From: Paracoccaceae bacterium
GTDB taxonomy: Bacteria; Pseudomonadota; Alphaproteobacteria; Rhodobacterales; Rhodobacteraceae
NCBI GenBank assembly: GCA_958296035.1
Contig: OY282431.1
Location: 2,340,037-2,404,036, forward strand
Length of the DNA stretch: 64,000 nt
Direction: 5' to 3'
Numbering within the stretch: position 1 is the first letter of the stretch; every line of letters starts with the position of its first letter. The notes below the pieces were generated by a model that was not told the DNA's origin, did not search any database, and saw only the letters and a list, made by a program, of their open reading frames with translations. The position numbers and the translations under genes were made by a program. Positions 1 to 9,593 of the stretch are shown here, piece by piece.

Positions 1-364
1 AATAGTACGGACAGGAGACCTGGATGAACTGGGCTCCGATATCCTGCGCTGCCCTTGCCAACCGGCAGACTTCCAGAGTACTCGTGGTTTGTGCTCCCAT
101 TGCAACCGGTGCTCTTCCGGCAACTTCCTCGACGACGACCGAGGCAACTTTCACCCTCTCGTCGAATGTCATGGTCGAGAAATCGCCCGCTGCGCCGGCG
201 GCCAGAAACACGGCATAATCCGCCTCCAGCCCAGCACCTGTCAGGAATTGCACGTGCCGCCTCAATGCCGGCTCATTGACCGACAAGCCTGGTTCGTCAT
301 GAAACGGTGTCGGTATCGTGACATAGCAGCCCGTCAGGCGGTCTTTCAGTCGTTGTGCGGTCAC
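1..364 (-). CDS. DapA-family (dihydrodipicolinate synthase-like) aldolase/lyase, N-terminal part
   Basis: The reverse strand encodes about 121 residues before leaving the window. They fit the start of the class I lyase/aldolase TIM barrel of the DapA family: an opening strand with VTIPTPF, a glycine-rich loop (LAAGAAGDFSTMTFDER) matching the family's GTTGE-type loop, a PVAMGAQTTST strand, and the family-typical CPYY near the cut end. The Schiff-base lysine would lie outside the window. The start is taken as GTG at 364, directly after an in-frame stop; no good ribosome site is visible. It is divergent from the GlxA-type regulator, so it may be that regulator's target. It is distinct from the housekeeping dapA at 55.7 kb. 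The substrate (sialate, keto-deoxy sugar acid, hydroxyproline product or other) cannot be told. Confidence 0.8.
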   Translation of the reverse strand, partial: MTAQRLKDRLTGCYVTIPTPFHDEPGLSVNEPALRRHVQFLTGAGLEADYAVFLAAGAAGDFSTMTFDERVKVASVVVEEVAGRAPVAMGAQTTSTLEVCRLARAAQDIGAQFIQVSCPYY

Positions 365-556
365 TCAGCCATCCATCGCGCTTTGCTACATGCTCCTGGA
401 AAACACCTCCCAGGCCTCGAGATTGATTTGATGAAAACCCGGCAACTGGTCTCTGGACTCGAGCCCGCTATATAGGTACTTCACGATTGTTGCCACTTAT
501 TGATATATTGTGCCAAAAACTGTTCCAATTCTGACATTCAAACTGTTTCGCATCAC

Positions 557-1672
557 GTGAATACCTCAATACAGCGCGATCTGGACTACATACGGTTCAA
601 TTTCATCATGCAATCCGAGTTTCCGGTCAATGCGCTTGTGCTGGCAAGTGAGGCTCTGCGAATTGCCAACCAGAACACCGGAAGGCAACTTTTCGACTGG
701 TCGTTTGTATCCGAGGATGGCCAGCCAGTTCGGGCCAGCAATGGTATGTGGCTGGGAGCCGACTGTGCGACAACGAGGATGCCCCCGGCAGATGTATATC
801 TGTTCTTTGCCGGCAATCTACCCACACAGTGCAACTCGCGACAACTCCTGGCTCCGCTGCGCCAGGCTGCCCGGGAGGGAGCAATTGTCGGGGGCGTCGA
901 CACCGGAGCCTTTGCTCTGGTCGAAGCGGGGTTGGCAGGGCAGCGTGATAGCCGAAACGTAATCCTTCACTGGGAAGCAGTATCGAGCTTTCTCGAGCAG
1001 TTTCCCGATGCCAGCGCAAATAATCAGATTTTTGCCATTGAGAGGGGCCGGGCCTTCTGTGCCGGGGGCATTGCCACCCTGGACATGGTTCTGGAACTTG
1101 TGGCCCGCTTTCGCGGCCAGACACTGGCCAATGAAATCGCCAATGCACTGGTCCATACCCGTCGGGAAATGACGACACCGCAGCGCAGCGACTCCAGATT
1201 TGGCAAGCGCTCCGTTTCACCTCTGAGCAGAATGATTGAACTCATGGAATGCAACATCGAAGAGTGCCTGACACTACCCGAATTGAGTCGCAGGCTAGGC
1301 GTTTCGGACCGGACCTTGTCACGCATATGCCATCGCGCTTTCGCGCAATCGCCGATGAAGCTTTACCGCAACATCAGATTGAGATCTGCCAGGAATCTGT
1401 TGTTCTATAGCGAGCTTTCCATTCGTGAAATCGGTCTGGCCTGCGGTTTTTCGCACCCTTCTGTTTTTTCGCGAGTTTTCAGGAAACAGTTCGGCAAGTC
1501 ACCTCGTGCATTTCGGTCCGAGTTTCGCGACATCCAGAATCTGAATCTTCGTCCAGAGTTGCATCGAATGGTGTACCTTCCGGTGGAACCCAGGTCCCTG
1601 AGCAGTTCGCCGGGCCCGAACGAGCCTGGCCACCCGCCTACCTGGGTTCCGTCCAACCAATGCCGCACGTAG
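557..1672 (+). CDS. GlxA-family AraC-type transcriptional regulator
   Basis: Two domains are visible. Residues about 1-200 form a DJ-1/PfpI (class I glutamine amidotransferase-like) sensor fold, with ALVLASEALRIANQ, a VRASNGM strand and GGVDTGAF, where the nucleophilic cysteine position carries Asp as in many GbdR/CdhR-like regulators. Residues about 225-330 are an AraC helix-turn-helix pair (LTLPELSRRLGVSDRTLSR and IREIGLACGFSHPSVFSRVF). Such proteins usually activate catabolism of quaternary amines, arginine or other amino-acid derivatives. The start is uncertain: GTG 557 keeps the first beta strand, TTG 500 is an in-frame alternative and ATG 608 would cut the strand. The 190-bp divergent gap to the DapA-like gene is the likely operator region. 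A role in controlling argD-argF downstream is possible but unsupported. Confidence 0.85.
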   Translation: MNTSIQRDLDYIRFNFIMQSEFPVNALVLASEALRIANQNTGRQLFDWSFVSEDGQPVRASNGMWLGADCATTRMPPADVYLFFAGNLPTQCNSRQLLAPLRQAAREGAIVGGVDTGAFALVEAGLAGQRDSRNVILHWEAVSSFLEQFPDASANNQIFAIERGRAFCAGGIATLDMVLELVARFRGQTLANEIANALVHTRREMTTPQRSDSRFGKRSVSPLSRMIELMECNIEECLTLPELSRRLGVSDRTLSRICHRAFAQSPMKLYRNIRLRSARNLLFYSELSIREIGLACGFSHPSVFSRVFRKQFGKSPRAFRSEFRDIQNLNLRPELHRMVYLPVEPRSLSSSPGPNEPGHPPTWVPSNQCRT

Positions 1673-1850
1673 GCTGGTTGTACGGGGACATCCCTTGCGA
1701 CCCTGCAGGATCGACAAGGGTTCGACTCTTGCCAGTTGCAGAAACCGGACCCGTATGACAGGTGCAAATGCCAATTCACGCCCGTGTTTCATTGACTTGC
1801 ATCTGGCATGCCGGCATTAGGCTAGCCCGCAGAATACGCAGGACTTTCCC

Positions 1851-3035
1851 ATGATATCACCGGTAATGCCAACTTATGCCCGGACCAATTTCGGTTTCGA
1901 GAGGGGCGAGGGATGTTGGGTCATTGATGAAGAGGGCAATCGATACCTTGATGCAGGTGCCGGCATCGCCGTATCCTGCCTCGGGCATGCGCATCCGCGC
2001 CTTGTCGAAGTGCTGACACAGCAGGCCGGGCGGCTGTGGCATACATCGAATCTCTACCGCATACCCAATCAGGAACGCCTGGCAGAATTGCTGGTTGATC
2101 ATTCTTTTGCGGACACCGTCTTCTTCAACAATAGTGGTGCCGAAGCCGTCGAAACCGCGGTCAAGATGGCTCGCCGCTACTGGCATTCGATTGGAGAGCC
2201 GGAACGAAACGAAATCATCACGCTGGAGCACGCCTTTCACGGACGAACTCTGGGCATGATTTCGGCGGCACCCAGCGCCAAGCTAGTGGAGGGATTTGCA
2301 CCCCTCCTGCCTGGATTTAGGCAGGTCCAGGCCGGCGAGATTGAGGAGGTCGATGCAGCTCTAGGTCACAACACGGCCGCTGTTCTGGTTGAACCTGTGT
2401 TGGGAGAAGGCGGAATCATTCCACTGTCTGACAGTTATCTCAAGGCACTGCGACAATTGTGTGACAACCGCGGTGTGTTGCTGATTCTTGACGAAATCCA
2501 ATGTGGTATGGGCCGAACCGGTAAACTGTTTGCCCATGAGTGGGCCGGAATATCGCCGGACATCATGGCTGTTGCCAAGGGAATCGGCGGCGGCTTTCCG
2601 CTCGGTGCATGCCTGGCAACAGAAAAAGCAGCAGGTGGCATGGTTGCGGGTACGCACGGATCGACCTACGGTGGCAATCCACTTGCCTGTGCAGTTGGTT
2701 GCGCCGTCCTGGAAATCGTCTCGGATCCCGGCTTTCTGCAACAGGTCAGCAGGACTGCCGGCTATTTGCGTCAGGGGCTGGAAGGGGTCATCTCGTCACA
2801 TCCGGATGTATTTGACTCGGTGCGAGGCAGCGGCCTCATGCTCGGCATCAAGTGCAAGGTAAAGAACATGAGCGTCATCGAATCTGGCTACGACCAGCGG
2901 GTCCTACTGGTCCCGGCCGGCGATAACGTCGTTCGCGTCCTGCCACCGCTAAACATTACCATCGACGAGGTGTCCACGCTCGTCAGGAAAATAGACCGGG
3001 CGGCCGGAAATTTGGCAGGCAGTAGCGATGCCTGA
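1851..3035 (+). CDS. argD: Acetylornithine/succinyldiaminopimelate-type aminotransferase (ArgD)
   Basis: A class III PLP-dependent aminotransferase of 394 residues, a normal length for ArgD. Visible features are the N-terminal [12 protein letters not shown], the [17 protein letters not shown] phosphate-binding region, [24 protein letters not shown] with the cofactor aspartate, and the Schiff-base lysine K243 in [13 protein letters not shown]. It interconverts N-acetylornithine and N-acetylglutamate semialdehyde in arginine synthesis (and often the DAP analogue). ATG 1851 has an AGGA site 7 nt upstream. The stop overlaps the argF start by 8 nt, the usual alphaproteobacterial argD-argF pairing, which favours a biosynthetic role, although the upstream GlxA regulator leaves a catabolic role open. 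Confidence 0.93.
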   Translation: MISPVMPTYARTNFGFERGEGCWVIDEEGNRYLDAGAGIAVSCLGHAHPRLVEVLTQQAGRLWHTSNLYRIPNQERLAELLVDHSFADTVFFNNSGAEAVETAVKMARRYWHSIGEPERNEIITLEHAFHGRTLGMISAAPSAKLVEGFAPLLPGFRQVQAGEIEEVDAALGHNTAAVLVEPVLGEGGIIPLSDSYLKALRQLCDNRGVLLILDEIQCGMGRTGKLFAHEWAGISPDIMAVAKGIGGGFPLGACLATEKAAGGMVAGTHGSTYGGNPLACAVGCAVLEIVSDPGFLQQVSRTAGYLRQGLEGVISSHPDVFDSVRGSGLMLGIKCKVKNMSVIESGYDQRVLLVPAGDNVVRVLPPLNITIDEVSTLVRKIDRAAGNLAGSSDA

Positions 3036-3942
3036 CTTCCTGGAAATCAGTGAAGTATCGCCAAATGAACTGGAGTGCATCCTCCGCAACACAGCTTTTA
3101 TCCGCAACTCGGCAAATCGGACATCCGATCTGCTGGCGGACAAATCTGTAGCGCTGATCTTCGAGAAACCATCGACGAGAACCAGGCTGTCCTTCGAAGT
3201 TGGTGTTCGTCAACTGGGGGGCACACCTATCGTGCTCTCTAGCAGCGAAATGCAATTGGGGAGAGGAGAATCGATTCACGACACAGCCAAAGTGCTGTCC
3301 CGATTTGTGGATCTGATCATGATTCGGACCTTTGCCGACCGAACACTTCGAGAGCTGGCTGAATTTGCCGATATTCCTGTAATCAATGGCCTGACCGACA
3401 AGAGTCATCCGTGTCAGATCATGGGGGATATCTTTACGTTTCAGGAATTGCGGGGAAACATTGCCGGCCGCACTGTTGCCTGGCTCGGTACAGGCAACAA
3501 TGTCTGTACTTCATTCTTGCACGCAGCCGGACAGATGGGTTTCAATCTGATCTTCAGTGGACCCGGGCAGTTTAACCCTAGTGAAGATGCGGTGGCCTTT
3601 GCCATTGGAAAGGGTGTCAGTGTTGATTTTGAGCCGGACCCGATTGCTGCGGTTGCGACCGCCGACCTTATCGTGACCGATACCTGGGTCTCAATGCACG
3701 AATCGGTGCTGGAACGCGAGAAAATCTGGGATACGCTCATGCTCTATCAAGTCAATACAGAGTTAATGTCTCATGCCCGCCCGGATGCCCTCTTCATGCA
3801 CTGCCTGCCTGCCCATCGCGAAGAAGAAGTTACTTCGGAGGTGATGGACGGACCACAGTCGGTTGTCTTCGACGAGGCGGAAAATCGGCTCCATGTCCAG
3901 AAGTCAATCATGTGCTGGTGTCTCGGCCTGCTTCCGGTTTGA
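3028..3942 (+). CDS. argF: Ornithine carbamoyltransferase (ArgF)
   Basis: Makes citrulline from ornithine and carbamoyl phosphate. The carbamoyl-phosphate loop STRTR is at residues 49-53 ([12 protein letters not shown]), HPCQ is at 127-130, and the ornithine-side MHCLPAHR loop is near residue 270. At 304 residues it is of standard length. It starts inside the last codons of argD (8-nt overlap), so the two are translationally coupled. hslO, which often follows this pair in alphaproteobacteria, is absent; a transposase remnant lies downstream instead. The anabolic enzyme is the likely form, though the catabolic one cannot be excluded from sequence alone. Confidence 0.95.
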   Translation: MPDFLEISEVSPNELECILRNTAFIRNSANRTSDLLADKSVALIFEKPSTRTRLSFEVGVRQLGGTPIVLSSSEMQLGRGESIHDTAKVLSRFVDLIMIRTFADRTLRELAEFADIPVINGLTDKSHPCQIMGDIFTFQELRGNIAGRTVAWLGTGNNVCTSFLHAAGQMGFNLIFSGPGQFNPSEDAVAFAIGKGVSVDFEPDPIAAVATADLIVTDTWVSMHESVLEREKIWDTLMLYQVNTELMSHARPDALFMHCLPAHREEEVTSEVMDGPQSVVFDEAENRLHVQKSIMCWCLGLLPV

Positions 3943-4282
3943 CGGCAGCCCGGGCCATGTGTCCAAAGCTCCCTTCCTGTTCTATTGAAGTATAGAATAG
4001 TACCAAACGCTCACGAATTACGCCTCCAGAATGTTCCGTTCTCACGCCCATCACAACTGCTTGCCGGGACCAGACTGCCAAGAGCTGCGGGCCAGTCCTT
4101 CCAGAGTGGCGGCGCAAGATTGGAAGGGTCGGCGACACCTTTCTCTGCTTTCCCAATCGAAATGCGTATCAAAGCAGAGTTGCCAATCCACTTCACCAGT
4201 TCATGCCGGAAATCGTTGCACATGTTTGGACACTGATCACAATCCCGGGTAGTCCAGAACATGACATTGCAGACGACGCACC
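3943..4282. other. Gene-free stretch downstream of argF
   Basis: No open frame here has recognisable protein features. Short frames on both strands of 70-83 codons look like noise. An in-frame stop just before 4283 blocks upward extension of the transposase fragment. It is probably the decayed 5' part of that element or simple debris. Confidence 0.4.
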
Positions 4283-4867
4283 GTGACCCGCGGTAAGGGC
4301 AACAGGAGGCGTCTCTTCCGCTATCGCTGGTGCAACACCCTGCCGCTGCGGACCGATGACGATGCCATGCCTGTCAACGGGCTGGAACGGGTCATCGAAA
4401 ACCCTCGCAACGGGCATCGCAGGCGCTTTGCCTTCATCACCAGCCTCGACATTGATGCCAGCAATGTCGGCGAACGGGCCGCCTGTGGCCGCGCCCGCTG
4501 GAAAATAGAGAACGAGGCTTTCAATACGCCAGGGAATTTCGGCACCAGTCTGTCGCACGGTTTCGGGCATGGCCAGGACACGCTGTCAACGGTGCTGGTG
4601 ACGCGCAACCGCCTGGCCTTCGCCATGCGCGGCAGGTGCGACATGGCACAGGACCTGTGGCAGCAGGCGCGCACCGTGGTCGGCACCCGCAAGGCGATGG
4701 TCCAGCACATCCCGATCATCACCCGGTATCACCTGTTTGGCAACTGGACCGAGATGCTGCTGGTCATGGCCGGCCGCAAGGCCGTCCCGGCGCGTCCTTG
4801 CACCACCGCCCCAATTGCAATCTCGAAAACCGGTGCAACCGCTGACAGGACAAGAAAAATGCCATAA
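4283..4867 (+). pseudogene. Decayed DDE transposase, C-terminal fragment (ISNCY/IS4-like)
   Basis: The frame opens right after a stop and reads YRWCNTLPLRTDDDAMPVNG, then RARWKIENEAFNTPGNFG, FGHGQDTLSTVL and RYHLFGNW. These follow, in order, the conserved C-terminal blocks of a DDE transposase family (YRWVNGLPLR.., RWKIENE..NTLK, HNYGHG.., RYL.F..W). The DDE glutamate would be the E of KIENE. A full protein would be roughly 430-460 residues, so well over half is missing. After about 4,760 the frame continues into unrelated sequence. No inverted repeats were found. Subfamily assignment is from memory of the motif pattern and is tentative. Confidence 0.65.
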
Positions 4868-5077
4868 TGAGAATTGCTGATTCAAGGAACGTATTCCAGT
4901 TTCCTTGAATTCAGGAATGCTCCTAAAAGACGGCATTTGCGGAAATATCGCAGTTCCAATGCCTGAACTCAGGCCCAGACATCGGCCTGCCACCCAACAG
5001 GAAGCCAAACCATTGCAAGAGGCCTATCCCGACCATGCCCCAACGCAACGCCGGGCAAACTGTCTGGGCAGGAATCC

Positions 5078-6016
5078 ATGAGTTCAACAGTGAATGGACG
5101 CCCCTCAAATGCAATGGCGGGGGCCTTGGTTGTCATTGGCTCGATGTCAATTCTGGGACTGATCGACAACTTTGTGCGTTATATCGCCGAGTATGCCGGC
5201 CTCTGGCAATTCCACATGACCCGTGCCCTGATCGGGAGCACAATCATCATTTGTTATTGCTGTTGGAAGAAGCTTCGTATCAGGCCAAAAAGACCTGGTG
5301 CGGTTGCCGTAAGGTCACTACTCCTGGCGTCCGCCATCCTGCTCTACTCCGGCTCGTTGACCTTGATGCCGGTCGCCGAAGCCGGCGCAGCCCTCTTTAC
5401 GTCTCCCGTTTTCATGGTAGTGATCGCGGCATTGGCGTTTTCCACCCCGATTGGTACGTGGCGGCTGATTGCAGTCGCGCTTGGGTTCGGCGGTGTTCTT
5501 CTTGTGTTGAAGCCTGACGTGGCAAATCTGAACCTTACCACAATCCTGCCGCTCTCCGCCGGTTGCCTTTATGCCATCGGCCAGCTCTGTACGCGCCACT
5601 TCTGCTCGGAGGAAAACACCTCTGTTGTCCTGCTCGGTTTCACATTCACTATCGGCCTCCTCGGCCTTCTAGGCATGGTGCTGTTTACTGTCATCAGCGT
5701 GCCGGCATCCTGGAAGGAGGCTGCACCATTCTTTGTCGCAGGCTGGCAGACACCATCGCCCGAGTTTCTTATGTGGACATTTCTTCAGTCAATTGGCTCG
5801 CTGATCGCGGTAGCCGGCCTAATACGCGGTTACCAGATTGCAGAGCCGACGTTCATTGCAGTCAACGAGTACAGTTTTCTTGTCTTCGCCGGTTTCTGGG
5901 CGTGGGTACTCTGGAGCGAACTTCCGGACGTTTACAGCATGCTCGGTATCGCCCTCATCGCAGGCGCAGGCATTCTGATTTCATTCCGGGTTGCTCGCCT
6001 GGCCGACCGCAGATGA
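5078..6016 (+). CDS. EamA/DMT-family transporter
   Basis: A 312-residue inner-membrane protein with about ten hydrophobic helices arranged as two EamA repeats (residues about 15-145 and 155-300). The pattern, including the mid-helix TLMPVAEAGAALFTSPVF and the second-repeat EPTFIAVNEYSFLVFAGFWAW, is that of the drug/metabolite transporter superfamily, whose members mostly export amino acids, nucleosides or small metabolites. ATG 5078 has an AGGAA site. It precedes the dipeptide-type ABC operon on the same strand by about 170 bp, so co-expression is possible; the substrate is unknown. Confidence 0.88.
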   Translation: MSSTVNGRPSNAMAGALVVIGSMSILGLIDNFVRYIAEYAGLWQFHMTRALIGSTIIICYCCWKKLRIRPKRPGAVAVRSLLLASAILLYSGSLTLMPVAEAGAALFTSPVFMVVIAALAFSTPIGTWRLIAVALGFGGVLLVLKPDVANLNLTTILPLSAGCLYAIGQLCTRHFCSEENTSVVLLGFTFTIGLLGLLGMVLFTVISVPASWKEAAPFFVAGWQTPSPEFLMWTFLQSIGSLIAVAGLIRGYQIAEPTFIAVNEYSFLVFAGFWAWVLWSELPDVYSMLGIALIAGAGILISFRVARLADRR

Positions 6017-6189
6017 CGCGGCTCAAAGGCCGGCAACTGCAAGACTTCAACCCAACTGCCAAGCTATCTATCAGCGCGTCCGCTGGTCATGGCCTGCGCA
6101 AGCGGACTTCGCAGACAGTTGCAATCCTGTTTCAAACACCTATTGCCCTTGAACAATATAAACACCCTGCAGGTATGGGAGGAATACCA

Positions 6190-7701
6190 ATGAAGATGGT
6201 AAAACTGCTATGTGTGTTGGCCGCAGGTGCGCTTCTCGCCACCAGCAATGCGTCAGCTCAGAATATTCGCCTTGGTGCTGATGTAGATGCTGGAACACTT
6301 GATCCGAGAGTCATGCGCGATACGACTGCGTATCGTGTGGTCAATCTGCTTTACGACGGCCTGGTGCAGTTGGACGCAAGCTTGCAACCCAGCCCGAATC
6401 TGGCCGAGAGCTGGTCCAATCCAGAACCGACCATGTGGATATTCAATCTTCGAGACGGCGTTAAGTTTCATGACGGCTCGTCACTCGACGCTGGAGACGT
6501 AGTGTTTACTTTTGAGACTATTCTCGATCCTGAATTAAAGGCCAGATTCCGCTCCTTGTTCACACCGATAGAAACAATTGAGGCTGTGGATGACCTGACT
6601 GTTCGAATTACGCTGAAGGAACCCTATGCACCCTTGCTTAGCTATCTCGATATGGGAATTGTGCCTAGTGACTATGTCGAGGGTGGTGGAGACCTGTCGT
6701 CCAATCCGGTGGGAACGGGCCAAATGCAGCTGGCGTCCTGGGAAAGGGGTTCCCGCATTGTTCTCGAACCCTATGGCGACCACTGGAGCGGTCAGACACC
6801 TGCCAATGGATTCGAGTTTGTGGTTGTCGGCGACAACACAGCAAGGGCACAGGCATTCGAGGCCGGTGACCTGGAGATCATCCAGTCTCCGCTTTCGCCC
6901 CAGGACATAGGACGCCTCGTCGGCGACGACAGGTTCCAGAACGCGATCATGGGCGGTCTCGGAATAACCTATCTCAACATTAATGTAAGTGACCCGCTGC
7001 TCGCCGATCCACAGCTTCGGCGCGCCCTGTCGATGCTGGTTGATCAGGAAACGATTGTCGGTCAGATCTACGAAGGCGTTGATCAGGTGGCGACATCCAT
7101 TCTGCTTCCTTCATCCTGGGCATATGATGCGTCAATAACCCAGCCGACATTTGATCCGGAAGGGGCCAGTAGCGCGTTTGCCGCCGCCGGCTGGACGGAT
7201 ACGGACGGAAACGGCATTCTTGATCGCGATGGTCAGGATCTGGAACTGACTCTATCCACACACAGTGAGGACCCGAACCGCATCCAGGCTCTGGAATACA
7301 TTCAGTTCCTTATGCAGGAAAACGGTGTCAATGCATCCATTAGCATCAGTGACTGGCCGGCGTTTTCGGCTGGAGTGCGAGTTGGTGAGCATCAGATTGC
7401 GCTTCTTGGATGGCTTAACATCGTTGATCCGGACAGGTTGATGTATGCTCAGTTCCATTCTTCCGGCACTCTCAACTGGGGCGGCTATGCCAATGCCGAA
7501 GTCGATCAACTCCTGGACACAGGCAGGGCCTCGATCGACGTAGACGACCGCATTGCAGCCTACCAGGCAGCGGCAGGAATGATTGCCGATGAACTGCCTT
7601 ATTTCGTGATTGCCTATCAGGGCTATCAGGTCTTCTATTCGGGAGACATTTCGCTCGTCCCCGATGCGCGTGGCATGATGCGCTCGGCAGCCCGAAACTA
7701 G
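6190..7701 (+). CDS. Periplasmic substrate-binding protein of a dipeptide/oligopeptide-type ABC importer
   Basis: A family 5 solute-binding protein (DppA/OppA/NikA type) of 503 residues. A signal peptide (basic MKMVK, hydrophobic core, cleavage after SNASA) is followed by GADVDAGTLDPRVMRDTTAY, YDGLVQLD, LAESWSNPEP, FNLRDGVKFHDGSSLDAGDVVFTF and later GYQVFYSG, all typical in order and spacing. The start at ATG 6190 is chosen because GGGAGGA lies 7 nt upstream and the signal peptide begins there; the frame is open back to 5563 but that part overlaps the EamA gene and is not protein-like. It heads the operon that runs to 13787, and a strong hairpin separates it from the first permease gene. Confidence 0.93.
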   Translation: MKMVKLLCVLAAGALLATSNASAQNIRLGADVDAGTLDPRVMRDTTAYRVVNLLYDGLVQLDASLQPSPNLAESWSNPEPTMWIFNLRDGVKFHDGSSLDAGDVVFTFETILDPELKARFRSLFTPIETIEAVDDLTVRITLKEPYAPLLSYLDMGIVPSDYVEGGGDLSSNPVGTGQMQLASWERGSRIVLEPYGDHWSGQTPANGFEFVVVGDNTARAQAFEAGDLEIIQSPLSPQDIGRLVGDDRFQNAIMGGLGITYLNINVSDPLLADPQLRRALSMLVDQETIVGQIYEGVDQVATSILLPSSWAYDASITQPTFDPEGASSAFAAAGWTDTDGNGILDRDGQDLELTLSTHSEDPNRIQALEYIQFLMQENGVNASISISDWPAFSAGVRVGEHQIALLGWLNIVDPDRLMYAQFHSSGTLNWGGYANAEVDQLLDTGRASIDVDDRIAAYQAAAGMIADELPYFVIAYQGYQVFYSGDISLVPDARGMMRSAARN

Positions 7702-7714
7702 ACCCCATACTTGC

Positions 7715-7743
7715 GTCGAAGACCGTCCGGAGCGGTCTTCGAC
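7715..7743 (+). terminator. Strong intra-operon hairpin after the binding-protein gene
   Basis: A perfect 11-bp stem (7715-7725 with 7733-7743) and 7-nt loop lie between the binding-protein stop and the first permease start. No U-run follows, so it is more likely an mRNA 3'-end stabiliser or partial attenuator that keeps the binding protein in excess over the membrane parts than a full terminator. Confidence 0.6.
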
Positions 7744-7753
7744 ATATCACCCC

Positions 7754-8734
7754 ATGCTCATATACACGGCGCGCCGGCTGATCCTCTTTCTGCCGATCGC
7801 CATCGGCATAGTTGCCGTGACATTTGCCATCATGCAGTTGCTGCCTGGTGACCCGGCCGCGGTTCTGCTTGGCGAAGATGCATCCGAGGAAGGTGTACGC
7901 GATATCCGGCAGGCACTGGGTCTTGATCAACCCTGGTGGATACGCCTGGGGACATACTATTTCGACCTGTTGCACGGCGACATGGGAGTGTCATACTTCC
8001 AGAACCAGCCTGTTGTTGATGCAATTGGCCAGCGGCTGGTTCCAACTCTCGAAGTTGCCATTGTCGCGTTACTGATCTCAATAGTGATCGGCATAGTTTT
8101 CGGAGTCGTCGCGGCAGTGCGTCGCGGGACGCCGATTGATGCCTTTTGCATGCTTTTCGCGCAACTTGGCGTATCGATGCCAGTCTTCTGGTTCGGCATT
8201 CTTCTCATGTATCTCTTTGCAATTCAGCTGGACATGCTGCCGTCAATCGGACGCGGCCCACCTTTGGTACCTGCCCTGGGCAGGGCATTGATGGGAAATC
8301 CGGGCGACCTCGGCCTGGCTTTAATGCACATTGCCATGCCTGCCCTGACCTTGGGGCTTACCAACGCAGCTGTGATTTCGCGCCTGGTGCGCAGTTCCAT
8401 GCTGGAAACCCTGGGACAAGACTATATCCGTACAGCAAGGGCAAAGGGATTGGCGCCAACTCGCATCGTCCTCGTTCACAGCTTGCGCAATGCGATGCTC
8501 ACCGTGGTCAGTGTCATGGGGTTGCGCTTTGGCGCCCTGCTCGGTGGTGCCGTCCTGACCGAAAGCATTTTCGGCTGGCCGGGTCTGGGTCAGCTTGCAG
8601 TAGCGGCGATTTCGCAAAGGGACATACCGCTTATCCAGGGCGTCGTGCTGACCTTTGCGCTGGCCTTTGCACTGGTTAATGTGCTGGTTGATCTCCTCTA
8701 CGCGGTTATCGACCCGCGAATTCGATACGAGTGA
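7754..8734 (+). CDS. ABC importer permease, DppB/OppB type
   Basis: A 326-residue inner-membrane permease. It opens with the typical first helix (YTARRLILFLPIAIGIVAVTFAIM) and LPGDPAAVLLGEDAS, a conserved DppB-type periplasmic segment. The cytoplasmic EAA-like loop is seen as LGQDYIRTARAKGLAPTRIV, the site that docks the ATPase. About six helices are present. It pairs with the next permease (GTGA overlap at 8731-8734) and the ATPases at 11.8-13.8 kb to form a peptide/amide importer. Confidence 0.92.
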   Translation: MLIYTARRLILFLPIAIGIVAVTFAIMQLLPGDPAAVLLGEDASEEGVRDIRQALGLDQPWWIRLGTYYFDLLHGDMGVSYFQNQPVVDAIGQRLVPTLEVAIVALLISIVIGIVFGVVAAVRRGTPIDAFCMLFAQLGVSMPVFWFGILLMYLFAIQLDMLPSIGRGPPLVPALGRALMGNPGDLGLALMHIAMPALTLGLTNAAVISRLVRSSMLETLGQDYIRTARAKGLAPTRIVLVHSLRNAMLTVVSVMGLRFGALLGGAVLTESIFGWPGLGQLAVAAISQRDIPLIQGVVLTFALAFALVNVLVDLLYAVIDPRIRYE

Positions 8735-9582
8735 TCATGTTTTCTTGGCGCGGCAATCTTTCACTGGCAGCCGGTGGTACGATAATCGCTACAATTGTGC
8801 TGTTTGTTTTATTCGGTCCGCTTGTATCGGGTTACGAATTTGATCAGATGGACATGCGCAATCGCCTGCAACTGCCATCGGCAATTCACTGGCTCGGCAC
8901 GGACAATTTTGGCCGGGACCTGTGGACCAGGATGGCCGTAGGCGCACGGGTATCGATGGTGATCGCGGTATCATCGGTGGCTATCGCGGTCGTGGTCGGA
9001 GTCACTGTCGGCCTGGTCAGCGGCTATTTCGGCGGCTGGGTGGATCTAGCGATCATGCGGGTTGTCGATATATTTCTCGGAATTCCGCCTATCGTACTGG
9101 CGCTGGCAATCGTTGCTGCGCTTGGCCCCGGAGTCGTCAATCTTACGCTTTCGCTGGCGGCCGTATTCTGGACCGAATATGCGCGTGTCGTTCGTTCCGT
9201 GACACTGTCTCACCGGGAAGCGGATTACGTGGCGGCAGCGGTCGCTCTGGGGGCGTCCAAGGCCAGGATTCTCTTCATTGAAATCCTGCCCAATGTCGTC
9301 GGACCGGTGATCGTGCTTGCCACGCTTGGCATAGGGACGGCGATAATTGCCGAGTCAGGCCTCAGTTTCCTGGGCTTTGGCGTGGAGCCTCCTACCCCGA
9401 CCTGGGGCTGGACGCTTGCCTATGGCACTCGCTACCTGCGTGCCGCGCCCTGGCTTTCAACGGTGGCTGGCCTTGCCATCATGATTACGGTGCTCGGCTT
9501 CAATCTATTTGGCGACGGGCTGAGAGATTACCTTGACCCGCGTGGCGTAGCCCGCCGCTACCGTCGCCTGTCTTCAACCTGA
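8731..9582 (+). CDS. ABC importer permease, DppC/OppC type
   Basis: A 283-residue permease with the DppC signature LGTDNFGRDLWTRMAVGARVS after the first helix and the docking loop READYVAAAVALGASKARIL. GLSFLGFGVEPPTPTWG near residue 210 is also a DppC hallmark. The start may be GTG 8731 (GTGA overlap with the preceding stop) or ATG 8737. It forms the transmembrane pair with the DppB-type protein. Confidence 0.92.
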   Translation: MIMFSWRGNLSLAAGGTIIATIVLFVLFGPLVSGYEFDQMDMRNRLQLPSAIHWLGTDNFGRDLWTRMAVGARVSMVIAVSSVAIAVVVGVTVGLVSGYFGGWVDLAIMRVVDIFLGIPPIVLALAIVAALGPGVVNLTLSLAAVFWTEYARVVRSVTLSHREADYVAAAVALGASKARILFIEILPNVVGPVIVLATLGIGTAIIAESGLSFLGFGVEPPTPTWGWTLAYGTRYLRAAPWLSTVAGLAIMITVLGFNLFGDGLRDYLDPRGVARRYRRLSST

Positions 9583-9593
9583 GGAGGCATCAA

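Noticed and set aside
5563-6189. Upstream extension of the ABC binding-protein frame (712 residues if read from 5563)
   Set aside because: It overlaps the EamA gene in another frame, is not protein-like, and a signal peptide with a good ribosome site starts at 6190.
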